A program made the translations under genes and the position numbers. The notes below the pieces were generated by a model, which worked only from the letters and a program-made list of their open reading frames with translations, made no database searches and was not told the DNA's origin. Shown here piece by piece: positions 1 through 8,546 of a DNA stretch of 64,000 nt (position 1 is the first letter of the stretch; the number at the start of each line of letters is the position of its first letter). The stretch is from the NCBI GenBank assembly GCA_963742875.1, contig CAVUNO010000005.1:186001-250000 (forward strand). The letters run 5' to 3'. Source of the DNA: Bog-532 sp963742875. GTDB lineage: Bacteria; Actinomycetota; Actinomycetes; Streptosporangiales; Streptosporangiaceae.

Positions 1-64
1 CGGTATAGCGTGGGAGGCGTGCGGCTCGTCGTCACCGGTTTCGCTTGGACCGTTCGAGGCCGTG

Positions 65-300
65 CTTAAGTTTGGTGCCGGAGCCCCGTGCCGGGTAACC
101 CCTGTGTGGGGCCTGCCGGTGGGCTTTCGTTCATGGGGCCGCGCTGGAGTGAGCCCCGGCTGATCGCGCTGGCCTATGCCTTGGAGCAGGCCGCCGCCGC
201 GCCGTCCGCCACAAAATCCGGCACAGCAGTCGCCACGGGGGCGGCCCCCGCATGTCACCACGGGCTCCCCGCCCCGGCTGGCCGAAACCCTCTCCCCTGA
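65..300 (+). pseudogene. Amidase C-terminal remnant (amidase signature family)
   Basis: Only the last part of an amidase is visible. A stretch reading GLPVG sits in one frame (from about 110) and the following SFMGPRWSEPRLIALAYALEQA stretch sits in the next frame (from about 127). Together they match the usual end of amidase-signature enzymes, where GLPVGLSFMG is followed by a Trp-Ser-x-x-x-Leu helix. A one-base deletion near 122-125 separates the two frames. Upstream bases to position 1 do not give a convincing continuation of the family (the expected Val-Thr-Val-Pro segment is garbled), so the body of the enzyme is either outside the window or lost. The tail after AALEQ is low-complexity and reads to a stop at 300. 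Identity of the family is inferred from memory of the motif. Confidence 0.5.
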
Positions 301-390
301 CTCCCTCGCGGGGGCCCTTCCGCACCGGGCCCCAACCCGCTCCCAGGGCCGTGGCCAGGCGGTACCCGGGAGTCGAGATAGCCTGTAGCC

Positions 391-1692
391 ATGGAATCCT
401 GGCACCGTCCGAGCATCCCCCAGCTGCCCGGACATGGTCCCGAGCCGAGGCTCCGGGACACGGCGACCGGTGCGATACGTCCCGCGGCCACCGGCCCGGA
501 CCAGGATTCCGCCACCATCTACGCGTGCGGGATCACCCCCTACGACGCGACTCACATCGGGCACGCGGCCACCTTCACCGCGTGGGACCTGCTGATCCGG
601 GCCTGGCTCGACGCCGGGCGCGCGGTGACCTATATCCAGAACGTCACCGACGTGGACGACCCCCTGCTGGAGCGCGCCGAACGTGACGGTGAGGACTGGC
701 GCGACCTGGCCGACCGGGAGATTCAGCGTTTCCGCGGTGACATGGTGGCCCTCGGGCTGATCCCTCCGGCCGATCTGATCGGGGCCGTGGAGGCGATCCC
801 GCTCATTGACCGGTTCGCGGGGCGGCTCGCCGACCGCGGCTCGCTTTACGACCTGGACGGCGACATCTACTTCGCCCGGGAGGCCGATCCGGAGTTCGGT
901 GCGCTGTCCGGGCCGGGTACGGTGCCAGACCTCGGACTGCCGCAGATGGTGGAACTCCTCGCCGAGCGCGGTGGCGATCCGGACCGGCCCGGCAAGAAGG
1001 ACCCCCTGGACGTCATCGTCTGGCGGGCGGAACGGCCCGGCGAGCCGGCCTGGGATTCGCGGTTCGGCCGTGGCCGGCCGGGCTGGCACGTGGAATGCGC
1101 GGCCATCGCCACCGACTACCTGGGCCCCGCCTTCGACGTCCAGGCCGGCGGCTTCGACCTGGTATTTCCCCATCACGAGATGAGCGCCTCGCACAGCCGG
1201 GTGGCGTTCGCCGGGTACCCCGGGCACGTGTTCGCGCGGGTCTACGCGCATGCCGGGATGGTCGGCCTCGACGGGGAGAAAATGTCCAAGTCCCTGGGCA
1301 ACCTGGTCTTTGTCTCCCGGCTCATCGAGGACGGCGAAGACTCGATGGCGGTCCGGCTCGCGCTGCTCGCCCACCACTACCGCGAGAACTGGGAATGGAC
1401 GGCCGGCGGCCTGTCGGAGGCCCGCGACCGGCTTGCCCGCTGGCGCTCCGCCGCTGCGGCGGCGCTGGACGGCCTGGCCCCGCACGGCACCGCCCGGGCC
1501 ACGCTGGCCGGGATACGCGAACGGCTGGCCGACGACCTGGACGCGCCGGGCGCGCTGGCGGCAGTGGACCGGTGGGCGGCCGGAATCTTGGCTGAACGGA
1601 CATGGAATGACCCTCCGGCCCCGGCTGCGGACCGCGCGGCGGGGCGCCTCGTGCGGGACGCCGTCGATGCCCTGCTGGGCGTGTCCCTGTAA
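391..1692 (+). CDS. mshC: L-cysteine:1D-myo-inositol 2-amino-2-deoxy-alpha-D-glucopyranoside ligase MshC
   Basis: MshC joins cysteine to GlcN-inositol in an ATP-dependent step of mycothiol synthesis, the low-molecular-weight thiol of actinobacteria. The protein is a paralogue of cysteinyl-tRNA synthetase: the zinc-site Cys lies in YACGITPYD (about residue 47), the HIGH-type motif THIGHAATF follows, then a zinc-site Cys-His region (WHVECAAI and FPHHEM) and the KMSKSLGN loop at about residue 292. The N-terminus with its PxLPGxGPxxRLRDTATG pattern and the length of 433 aa fit MshC, and the anticodon-binding domain of CysS is absent. The start ATG at 391 has no clear Shine-Dalgarno; a TAGCCT hexamer seven bases upstream would fit a leaderless transcript, but this is only suggestive. 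MshC is housekeeping in most actinomycetes. Confidence 0.93.
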   Translation: MESWHRPSIPQLPGHGPEPRLRDTATGAIRPAATGPDQDSATIYACGITPYDATHIGHAATFTAWDLLIRAWLDAGRAVTYIQNVTDVDDPLLERAERDGEDWRDLADREIQRFRGDMVALGLIPPADLIGAVEAIPLIDRFAGRLADRGSLYDLDGDIYFAREADPEFGALSGPGTVPDLGLPQMVELLAERGGDPDRPGKKDPLDVIVWRAERPGEPAWDSRFGRGRPGWHVECAAIATDYLGPAFDVQAGGFDLVFPHHEMSASHSRVAFAGYPGHVFARVYAHAGMVGLDGEKMSKSLGNLVFVSRLIEDGEDSMAVRLALLAHHYRENWEWTAGGLSEARDRLARWRSAAAAALDGLAPHGTARATLAGIRERLADDLDAPGALAAVDRWAAGILAERTWNDPPAPAADRAAGRLVRDAVDALLGVSL

Positions 1693-1731
1693 GCACGTCG
1701 GCAAGTACGCGGACGCACGCGGCCCCGATCC

Positions 1732-1751
1732 GTGATATCTCTGGTGATATC
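1732..1751. promoter_or_regulatory. Spaced direct repeat GTGATATC, candidate operator
   Basis: Two identical 8-bp copies of GTGATATC (1732-1739 and 1744-1751) are separated by 4 bp, a 12-bp period. They lie 33 bp before the start of a gene whose protein ends in a ribbon-helix-helix-like domain. RHH repressors commonly bind tandem short sites with such spacing, so autoregulation is a reasonable inference. No binding evidence exists here. Confidence 0.45.
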
Positions 1752-1784
1752 GGATGTGGGGGGCTACCGCACCGGGAGCTGATC

Positions 1785-2189
1785 ATGACCGAAGAACCGA
1801 AGTCACCCACGCGCGAGCCATCCACGCGCGGGCCAGACGACGCCGTTGCCCTGCTCGTGCGGGCCGTCAACCAGCTTCCGGCCGGCGACCGGGACCAGGT
1901 GTTCGCCTGGCTGCTGCGCGTCGGGGGCCGGCATTACAGCCCGCCCGTCGAGCCGGGCGTGTGGGGGCCAGGGCGGACGAGCGCAGGCATCGTGCGCATC
2001 TTCCAGGAGGCCAAGTCGGCGTCCGGTCAGCAGCCCGGAGCTGCCCAGCAGATGGTCCCGGTCCGGTTTCCCGCCGACCAGCATGCCAAACTCCGCGACT
2101 GGTGCGCGGAGCACGGGTTCTCGATGGCGACCGTGATCCGCGGTCTCGTCGCTAAGTTCCTCGACAACCAGGTCCCGCAGCACAACTGA
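1785..2189 (+). CDS. Small protein with C-terminal ribbon-helix-helix-like domain
   Basis: A 134-aa protein of unknown exact role. Residues 20-60 (DDAVALLVRAVNQLPAGDRDQVFAWLL pattern, two amphipathic helices) form a small helical region. After a flexible linker, residues about 88-128 read MVPVRFPADQHAKLRDWCAEHG followed by FSMATVIRGLVAKFLDN, which is the beta strand then helix-turn-helix layout of MetJ/Arc-type RHH DNA-binding domains. The ATG at 1785 follows GGGAGCTGATC, a usable ribosome binding site. It is a lone gene between mshC and a DUF4192 gene; the perfect direct repeat just upstream (1732-1751) suggests it may control itself. It could be the antitoxin half of a lost toxin pair, but no toxin gene is adjacent. 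Confidence 0.7.
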   Translation: MTEEPKSPTREPSTRGPDDAVALLVRAVNQLPAGDRDQVFAWLLRVGGRHYSPPVEPGVWGPGRTSAGIVRIFQEAKSASGQQPGAAQQMVPVRFPADQHAKLRDWCAEHGFSMATVIRGLVAKFLDNQVPQHN

Positions 2190-2297
2190 CTCTCCTCGTC
2201 AAGCCGCCGTCCGCTGCCTGTGCACGGCACCCTCCTCTTTCCACAGCCCCCCACATGGCCATGGCCCCTGACGCGCTCCGCCAACGAGCCTGGGCCC

Positions 2298-3497
2298 ATG
2301 AAAAGAGACCTCCCTGCGGGACGCAGGCCCCCGCACCCCAGCCACTCCAGCCCTTCGCGAGGCCCGCAGCAGGCCGTAAGCGTCGGCTCCCCGGCCGCCG
2401 TTCTCGCTGTCGTTCCCCATCTGCTCGGTTTCGTCCCCAGCAAGAGCCTCATCGTGATCGGCGCCGGCCCGCCGCGCGGGCGCGTTCACCTGACCCTGCG
2501 CTTCGACCTTCCCGACCCGCCGGACGCCGCCGCCGCGAGCGATATCGCCCAGCACGCGGTCACCGTCCTCACCAGCCAGCGGCAGGCCATGGCCGTCGTG
2601 ATCGGTTACGGCCCGGGCCACCTGGTCACCCCTATCGCCGACCTCATCCGCGACCAGGCGGGGCAGGCCGGGCTCGAACTGCGGGACGTCCTGCGCGTGC
2701 AGGACGGCCGCTACTGGTCCTACCTATGCCGCGAACCTTCGTGCTGCCCGCCCGAGGGTATTCCGGTCAACCCGCGCCATCCGGCCGCCGCGGCCATGGC
2801 CGCGGCCGGCGTTCCGGTGCTGCCGGACCGGGCGGCGCTGGCCGCCTCGATCTCGCCGCTCGGCGGCATCACCCGCCAGTCCATGCGGCAGGCCACCAGC
2901 CGCGCCGAGGCTCACGCGGCTGACCTGCTCACCCTGGCCTCGCGGTCGGGCCGTCCACGCGCGGTAACGCGCCTCGTGGTGCTGGAGGGGCTCAGCGCCG
3001 TCGCTGACGCCCTGGGCACGTACCGGCGGGGCGGGAAATTCGCCACCGACGATCAGGTCGGCTGGCTGTCGCTGGCGCTGACCAACCTGCGCGTGCGGGA
3101 CGACGCGTGGGCGCGGATGGACCCCGATCACCGCGACGCCCACACCCGGCTCTGGACGGATGTCGTCCGCCGGGCCGAGCCCTCGTACGTGACCCCCGCC
3201 GCCTCCCTCCTCGCCTTCACCGCGTGGCAGTGCGGCAACGGCGCGCTGGCCAACGTGGCACTGGACCGTGCCCTGGAGGCCGACCCCCGGTATTCGATGG
3301 CGCTGCTGCTCCGTGACACGATCGACGCTGGTACCCCGCCGTCCATGGCCCGGCTTCCGATGACGCCGGAGGAGGTCGCGGCCAGCTACGCCGCCGACGA
3401 CGAGCGAGCCGCGGCCGGAGCCGACGGGCCTCCCGGCGGCGATCCAGATGACGACCAGGCAGGTCGCGGGCCCGGACGGCCCGGCGCTCAGGGATAA
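2298..3497 (+). CDS. DUF4192 domain-containing protein
   Basis: The product matches the actinobacterial DUF4192 family, whose biochemical function is not known. The domain starts around the SVGSPAAVLAVVPHLLGF segment (gene residue about 24) and continues through RVHLTLRFDLPDPPD, the DVLRVQDGRYWSYLCREPSCCPPEG Cys-rich loop (three Cys, typical of the family) and the C-terminal TPAASLLAFTAWQCGNGALANVALDRALEADP helical segment that resembles a tetratricopeptide pair. The tail is acidic and disordered. The reading frame is open to 2220 but the ATG at 2298 (MKRDLPAGRRP) leaves the least non-conserved sequence, so it is preferred; no strong ribosome site decides it. It precedes the tmsA-like gene by 65 bp. 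Confidence 0.8.
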   Translation: MKRDLPAGRRPPHPSHSSPSRGPQQAVSVGSPAAVLAVVPHLLGFVPSKSLIVIGAGPPRGRVHLTLRFDLPDPPDAAAASDIAQHAVTVLTSQRQAMAVVIGYGPGHLVTPIADLIRDQAGQAGLELRDVLRVQDGRYWSYLCREPSCCPPEGIPVNPRHPAAAAMAAAGVPVLPDRAALAASISPLGGITRQSMRQATSRAEAHAADLLTLASRSGRPRAVTRLVVLEGLSAVADALGTYRRGGKFATDDQVGWLSLALTNLRVRDDAWARMDPDHRDAHTRLWTDVVRRAEPSYVTPAASLLAFTAWQCGNGALANVALDRALEADPRYSMALLLRDTIDAGTPPSMARLPMTPEEVAASYAADDERAAAGADGPPGGDPDDDQAGRGPGRPGAQG

Positions 3498-3562
3498 ACT
3501 GCGGAGCTGTTTGTCCGGTATGGGCCCGCGACCTGGGCCGCACCGGAAGGAGAGGAGGGCGC

Positions 3563-4975
3563 ATGACACAAGTCGCCCGCAAGGACACGCCGTCGGCCGC
3601 CATGTTGGAGCATCGTGCCGCGGTTGCCCGGCTGCGCGAGGCGTACAATGCGATGCCGCCCGGCACGCCGGTCCGCCTGGCCAAGCGCACCAGCAACCTG
3701 TTCCGTTTCCGTGCCCCGGCCGCCGGCCGCGGCACGGAAAGCCGGCCCGGCCTCGACGTGTCCGACTTCGGCCACGTGCTGTGCGTCGACCCCGCCGCGC
3801 GCGTCGCCGTCGTCGCCGGAATGACCACCTACGAGGACCTCTGCGACGCGACCCTCCGGCACGGGATGATGCCGCTCGTCGTGCCGCAGCTGAAGACGAT
3901 CACTCTCGGCGGTGCGGTGTCCGGGCTGGGCATCGAGTCCACCGCTCTGCGCAACGGCATGCCCCACGAGTCGGTCCTGGAAATGGACGTCCTGACCGGG
4001 GATGGCCGGGTGGTCACGGCGGCACCGGACAACGAGCACCGCGACCTGTTCGCCGGCTTCCCCAACTCCTACGGGACCCTGGGCTACGCCCTGTCCCTCA
4101 CCATCGAGCTGGAGCCCGTCCGGCCGTTCGTCCACCTGCGCCACTTCCCGTTCCGCGACCCGGCCGTCTGCATGGCGGCCATCGAGCAGATCGTGGGCGA
4201 GGGGAGCTACCAAGGTCACCGCGCGGACTTCCTCGATGGCGTCGCGTTCGGCCCCGGTGAGCTCTACCTGACCGTCGGGGCCTTCAGCGATGTCGCGCCC
4301 TGGCGGAGCGACTACACCGGCCGGGACATCTACTACACCTCCATACGCGGCCCGGAGGAGGACTTCCTCGCCATCCGTGACTACCTGTGGCGGTGGGATA
4401 CCGACTGGTTCTGGTGCTCGCGACCGTTCGGCGTGCAGAAGCCCCTCGTCCGGGCCCTGTGGCCGCGGCGCTACCGGCGTTCCGACGTGTACCGCAAGCT
4501 GGTCGCGCTGGACCGCCGCCTCGGCCTGACCGGCGCGCTGAACGAACGACGGGGGCGGCCAGCCCGCGAAGCGGTGATCCAGGACGTGGAGATCCCCGTC
4601 GGACAGGGCGCGGACTTCCTCACCTTTTTCTTGTCCCAGGTGGGCATGAGCCCGGTCTGGATGTGCCCGCTGCGGCTGCGCGGCGAGCGTGACTGGCCGC
4701 TGTACCCCCTGAGGCCCGGTGAGGTGTACGTCAACTTCGGCTTCTGGGGTACGGTGCCGCTGCCGCCGGGCCGTAAGGACGGCTTCTACAACCGGCTGGT
4801 CGAAGATGAGGTCGGCGCGCTCGGCGGTCACAAGTCGCTGTATTCCACCTCCTTCTACACCGAGGACGACTTCAGCAGGCTCTACAACGGGGCCGCCCAC
4901 GAAAAGCTGAAGCGGCAATATGACGGTGCCGGCCGCCTGCCGGGCCTGTACGACAAGTGCGTGCGCGGACGCTGA
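3563..4975 (+). CDS. tmsA: FAD-binding oxidoreductase, TmsA/BfaA-like (10-methyl fatty acid reduction)
   Basis: A 470-aa FAD-linked oxidoreductase of the PCMH/vanillyl-alcohol-oxidase fold. The FAD domain is seen in the DVSDFGHVLCVDPAARVAVVAGMTTYEDL segment (residues 70-100), the LVVPQLKTITLGGAVSGLGIESTALRNGMPHESV segment and the FPNSYGTLGYALSLTIEL segment, close to the delta-24-sterol reductase-like group. It is followed after 38 bp by a cyclopropane-fatty-acid-synthase-like methyltransferase. This pair is the conserved tms/bfa module in which TmsB methylates oleoyl phospholipid and TmsA reduces the methylene intermediate to 10-methylstearate (tuberculostearic acid). The start ATG has an excellent GGAGAGGAGG site. 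Assignment to TmsA rests on the gene pair more than on single residues. Confidence 0.8.
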   Translation: MTQVARKDTPSAAMLEHRAAVARLREAYNAMPPGTPVRLAKRTSNLFRFRAPAAGRGTESRPGLDVSDFGHVLCVDPAARVAVVAGMTTYEDLCDATLRHGMMPLVVPQLKTITLGGAVSGLGIESTALRNGMPHESVLEMDVLTGDGRVVTAAPDNEHRDLFAGFPNSYGTLGYALSLTIELEPVRPFVHLRHFPFRDPAVCMAAIEQIVGEGSYQGHRADFLDGVAFGPGELYLTVGAFSDVAPWRSDYTGRDIYYTSIRGPEEDFLAIRDYLWRWDTDWFWCSRPFGVQKPLVRALWPRRYRRSDVYRKLVALDRRLGLTGALNERRGRPAREAVIQDVEIPVGQGADFLTFFLSQVGMSPVWMCPLRLRGERDWPLYPLRPGEVYVNFGFWGTVPLPPGRKDGFYNRLVEDEVGALGGHKSLYSTSFYTEDDFSRLYNGAAHEKLKRQYDGAGRLPGLYDKCVRGR

Positions 4976-5013
4976 ACCGCCCGCAGGGCTAAATCGACGG
5001 AAGCGAGGCAAAC

Positions 5014-6370
5014 ATGCCGCTGGCGCAAGTATTCGAGACCTTCGCAGGACCCGACGCCCCGGTCGAGTTCGTCGCGTACGACGGGAGCCGAGCGGGCGCG
5101 GAGGACTCCCCGGTCCGGATCACGGTCCGGTCGCCGGTCGCCGTGTCTTACCTGGCGCAGGCGCCCGGCGCACTTGGGCTCGCCCGCGCCTACGTGTCGG
5201 GGCACCTCGACGTAGACGGGGACATGTACACCGCCCTGGCCCGGATGGCAAAGGCGCAGACGATGGACATAGACCTGGCCGCGCGGTACCGGCTGTTCCG
5301 TGCGCTCGGCGGCCCCCGGACCCTGATCCCGCGGCTCGCGCCACCCCCGCAGGAGCTGAACCCTGGCCGCCGGTGGCTCAGCGGCAGACGGCACTCCAAA
5401 GGCCGTGACGCCAACGCGATCTCACACCACTACGACGTGTCCAACCGGTTCTACGAGTGGGTGCTGGGCCCGTCGATGGCCTACACCTGCGCCTGCTACC
5501 CGGCGCCGGACTCGACGCTGGAAGAGGCTCAGGAGTACAAGTTCAACCTGGTCGCGCGCAAGCTCGGCCTGCGCAGCGGCATGCGGCTGCTCGACGTCGG
5601 CTGCGGCTGGGGCGGCATGGTCATGCACGCGGCCCGCGAATACGGGGTCCGCGCGCTCGGCGTCGTGCTGTCCGAGCAGCAGGCGGCCTGGGGCCGCCAG
5701 GCTATCGAGAAGGCGGGCCTGTCCGGCCTGGCGGAGATCCGTCACCTCGATTACCGGGACGTCCCGGAGAGCGAGTTCGAACGCGGTCAGCTCGATCGGG
5801 CTGACCGAGCACGTCGGCAAGCGCCAGCTACCGGGCTATTTCGCGTTCCTCAACAGCAAGCTCCGCCCCGAAGGGCGCCTGCTCAACCACTGCATCACCC
5901 GGCCGGACAACTCCGAGCCCGCCACCCGCAAGGGCGGGTTCATCAACCGGTACGTCTTCCCCGACGGCGAGCTGGAGGGGCCCGGTTACCTGATATCCCT
6001 GATGAACGACCAGGGCTTCGAGGTCCGGCACGAGGAGAATCTGCGCGAGCACTATGCGATGACGCTGGCCGCGTGGGGCGCGAACCTGGACGCGCACTGG
6101 AAGGAAGCCGTCGCCGAGGTCGGCCCGGGGACCGCCCGGGTGTGGCGCCTGTACATGGCCGGATCGCGGCTCGGCTTCGACCGAAACCAGATCCAGCTGC
6201 ACCAGGTGCTGGGCGTGAGGCTGACCGACGACGGGCGCGCCGGCCTGCCGTTGCGGCCCAACTGGGAGACGCGGCCGTCCGTGTCGGATGCGGCCGGAGC
6301 CCGGCACGCAGCCGAGAACGCGAGCGGGAACGGGACGGCCCCCGCGGCGCAGGGCACAACGCTCGCCTGA
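5014..6370 (+). CDS. tmsB: Cyclopropane-fatty-acyl-phospholipid synthase family methyltransferase, TmsB/BfaB-like (frameshifted)
   Basis: SAM-dependent methyltransferase acting on unsaturated acyl chains of phospholipids at the membrane. Visible parts: N-terminal domain (residues 1-120), the family mark ISHHYDVSNRFYEWVLG (about 135), the YTCACYP segment, the SAM motif LLDVGCGWGGM (about 195) and the YFAFLNSKLRPEGRLLNHCITRP and FINRYVFPDGELEGPGYL segments near the C-terminus. The frame changes once: an extra A at about 5780-5781 in GAGTTCGAACGC breaks the protein inside the EFDAVSSIGLTEHVG motif, and the rest is intact in the next frame to the stop at 6370. Removing one base restores a normal-length enzyme (about 451 aa), so a sequencing indel is as likely as a true mutation. 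Downstream partner of the tmsA-like gene; the two probably form an operon. Confidence 0.82.
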
Positions 6371-6386
6371 GATCCGGACGGCTCCC

Positions 6387-6494
6387 GTGCAGGTAACGGA
6401 GCACATTGCCGCGTTGCGGGCCGAAGGCCTCCTGCTGGCCCGGGCGGCCGAGCGCGCCGGGCCGGACGCCCCCGCGGCGGGACGGAAGGCCTGA
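6387..6494 (+). pseudogene. Remnant of mycothiol-dependent maleylpyruvate isomerase family N-terminus
   Basis: A 35-codon reading frame opens with GTG at 6387: VQVTEHIAALRAEGLLLARAAERAG, then a short Ala/Pro tail and stop. The beginning is the usual N-terminus of actinobacterial maleylpyruvate-isomerase-N/DinB proteins (EHIAALRxEGxLLAxAAERAG), in which a catalytic W-x-x-x-DLxxH segment should follow at once. That segment and the remaining roughly 200 residues are missing and the sequence runs directly into the end of a gene on the opposite strand, so this is a 5' fragment left by a deletion. It starts only 17 bp behind the tmsB stop. Confidence 0.55.
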
Positions 6495-6497
6495 AGA

Positions 6498-8156
6498 TCA
6501 GCGGCGACCCCCGCGGGCTGGGCGTCTGGCGGGAGCAGGTATCCGTCCGCTGGTCCTGAACCGGGCAGTGGCCCGGACCGAGATCCGCGCCTCGGCCTCC
6601 AGTTCCGCGCCGGGACGCAGGCCCCTGACGCTTTCCAGGAACCGGCCCGGTCCGGGGCCCGGTTCCCGCGCGGTGACCAGCGGCCGGACGTCGGCCGGCG
6701 GCTCCGGGGCCAGGTCGGTCACGTCCGGTAAGGCTCCGGCGGTGAACAGCGCGGCGGCATCCTCGGCCGCCAGCCAGCCAGGAGCCAGCAGGTCACGGCA
6801 CGCCCCGGCGCCGGCCGCCCCACCTGCCACCGGGAAACGGGCGACCGGCATCCCGAGACCGGCGACCGGCACGCCGTACACGGCGGCCGCCGCGGCCAGC
6901 GCCTCGTCGGCGCCTACGAGGAGGATCAGGTCAGCGCCGTCGGCGGCCGCCTGGAGCGCCTCGCGGAACCGCACCGGAGAGGTGAGCTGAGCGCACAGCA
7001 AAGCGGCGATATCGTCCTGTGCCGTCAGTTCGCACCCGGTGACCGTGGACAGCAGCCGCCGCCGGGCCGGCCCGAACGGGACCTGAGCGAGCACACTGCG
7101 CAGCGGTGCGGCGCATGGCGTCATAGCCGGCGTGTGCAGGGCATGGGCCGCGTTCAGCACGCTCGCGGTAACGCCCAGCGCGGCAGCCTGCTGCGTCAGC
7201 TCCCGGACAGCCGAGACCGGACCAGCCAGCACGTGCGATCGCGGGCCTTCGTCGGCGGCGACCATCAGCCCGCGGGGGGCCCTCAGCCTGGTTACCGTCG
7301 CCTCGTCAGCGATGACCCGGGCCATCGCGGTGCGCGCGGCCGCCAGCCCCCTGCGGACCTCGCCATGCTGCGCGACCAGGCGCGCGGCCTCCGGCGCGGG
7401 CAGGCTGCCCGCCCACACCAGGCCGGCGATCTCACCGAGGCCGTGGCCCACGGCGGCGGTGGCGCTGACTCCGAGTCCCTCCAGCCCCCGCAGAAGGCCG
7501 AGTGACCGGGCCAGCGTGGCCGTCTCGCCCGCTGTCCCGGCTGTGCCCAGCTGGGCCCCGCTCCCCGTGACCGCATCGCCGGGCAAGACCAGCACCACTC
7601 TCCCGCGGGCGCCGTACGAGACGCGGACCCCGGCCCCGGCGACCATCGGGCCGCCGCGTACCGCGCCCGCCAGGCGGGCCGCGCGGCGGGCGCGTTCGGC
7701 CAGCTGATCCTGGTTTCCGGCGGTCATGGTCACCCGGATTTCACCGTCATCAGCCGGGTCCGCCGTTTCATGGCCCAACTGGTAAGCCAGGTTCTGGAAC
7801 TCGCGATGTGACATTCGCGGGGCAATGGCGGCAATTCGCTCCAGTGCGGCGGCGAGCGACCGGCGGTCCCGGTTGCGGAACGCGAAGACGCTGGTGGCCG
7901 CGGCTGAACGCGTCCGGTCTTCTTTAACCCGAATACCCATTCTTCCCCGGAATGCATTAATCGTGTCCCAGTTCCCGGCGGCTCGCGCTCCGCGCTGGCA
8001 CGGCAGTTCCCGCAGGTGCCGGTAAAACGGGAGCACGACCGCCACGGGCCACAGGTCCTCGGGCTGGCTGACACGTTGGCAGTACGGCATGCCGGGCCCC
8101 TCGATCACCTGCCCGGTCACGGCCAGCCGCGCGGACCGCGGCGTGGCCGCCCTCAC
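6498..8156 (-). CDS. Polyketide-synthase acyltransferase-like protein without catalytic serine
   Basis: A 552-aa reading frame. Residues about 88-165 resemble the KS-to-AT linker of type I polyketide synthases (VFAFRNRDRRSLAAALERIA). Residues 190-460 are an acyltransferase domain: RVVLVLPGD replaces the usual FPGQGSQ start, then VGHGLGEIAGLVWAGSL, the RSHVLAGP strand and the NAAHALHTPAM segment with the second catalytic His. The nucleophile motif GHSxGE reads GHGLGE (codon GGC, around 7445), so the serine is lost and malonyl transfer is not expected. The C-terminus (FLESVRGLRPGAELEAEARIS) resembles the linker that leads into a dehydratase domain, which is missing. It may be a scaffold pseudoenzyme or a decaying piece of a larger synthase; no KS, ACP or other PKS gene is nearby. 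Start is uncertain (8156, 8090 or 7943). Confidence 0.6.
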   Translation of the reverse strand: MRAATPRSARLAVTGQVIEGPGMPYCQRVSQPEDLWPVAVVLPFYRHLRELPCQRGARAAGNWDTINAFRGRMGIRVKEDRTRSAAATSVFAFRNRDRRSLAAALERIAAIAPRMSHREFQNLAYQLGHETADPADDGEIRVTMTAGNQDQLAERARRAARLAGAVRGGPMVAGAGVRVSYGARGRVVLVLPGDAVTGSGAQLGTAGTAGETATLARSLGLLRGLEGLGVSATAAVGHGLGEIAGLVWAGSLPAPEAARLVAQHGEVRRGLAAARTAMARVIADEATVTRLRAPRGLMVAADEGPRSHVLAGPVSAVRELTQQAAALGVTASVLNAAHALHTPAMTPCAAPLRSVLAQVPFGPARRRLLSTVTGCELTAQDDIAALLCAQLTSPVRFREALQAAADGADLILLVGADEALAAAAAVYGVPVAGLGMPVARFPVAGGAAGAGACRDLLAPGWLAAEDAAALFTAGALPDVTDLAPEPPADVRPLVTAREPGPGPGRFLESVRGLRPGAELEAEARISVRATARFRTSGRIPAPARRPARGGRR

Positions 8157-8504
8157 TGTATTGAGTGCGAATATTGCCGGTCAAGGGCCATTAACCGACG
8201 TACCGATTCCCGGGTCATTTTCATTTCTGCACCGTAATGTCTGCTATGCAGACGGCCTTGCGCCTTTTCCCCGGCATGCCGATGGCGGGAAGGCCCCGGT
8301 GTGGTGCGGAACGCAAATCGCTATCCCATTGGAGGGCGTTGCTCCTGCTCGCGGGATGGCTCCCGGCGCGTCCCGTTCGGGATATGAAAGGTCTTTTGCC
8401 GGCCGCTCCGCAGGCTCACCGGATCCGCTGGCCATCGGGGGCCAGCCGCTCCGGGGCGCCTGCGGTGGCGCCGGCAGCCAGCCGCGGCGGTCCTGAGCAT
8501 GCGC
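8157..8504. other. Intergenic region between the AT-like gene and the leuS leader
   Basis: About 350 bp without a supported gene. The part from 8160 to 8240 is noticeably richer in A and T than its surroundings and probably holds the promoter of the minus-strand AT-like gene. Open frames here are short, overlap on several frames and match nothing I recognise. Confidence 0.4.
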
Positions 8505-8510
8505 TATCCT
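8505..8510 (+). promoter_or_regulatory. Putative -10 element (TATCCT) of the leuS leader transcript
   Basis: The hexamer TATCCT ends seven bases before the ATG of the leucine-rich leader peptide, and there is no Shine-Dalgarno sequence between them. That spacing would put the transcription start at or next to the A of the ATG, giving a leaderless mRNA, as is known for other actinobacterial leader peptides. No clear -35 was found. Confidence 0.4.
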
Positions 8511-8516
8511 CGGCGC

Positions 8517-8546
8517 ATGCGTGCCGCCCGGCTGCTCCTTATCTAG
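8517..8546 (+). CDS. leuL: leuS leader peptide with three consecutive leucine codons
   Basis: A nine-codon reading frame, MRAARLLLI and stop, in which residues 6-8 are leucines written CTG, CTC and CTT. It ends directly at the first of two stable hairpins, the second of which is an intrinsic terminator, and lies 134 bp before leuS. This is the arrangement of a classical transcription attenuator: a ribosome stalled on Leu codons when charged tRNA-Leu is scarce would alter RNA folding and allow read-through into leuS. Attenuators of leuS have been predicted for some Streptomyces species. Expression as a leaderless peptide is inferred from the -10-like element and the missing ribosome binding site. 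Confidence 0.7.
   Translation: MRAARLLLI

Noticed and set aside
3488..5011. 507-codon open frame on the minus strand opposite tmsA
   Set aside because: It is antisense to a well-supported gene, has no recognisable motif, and such long shadow frames are expected in DNA with strong GC bias at third positions.
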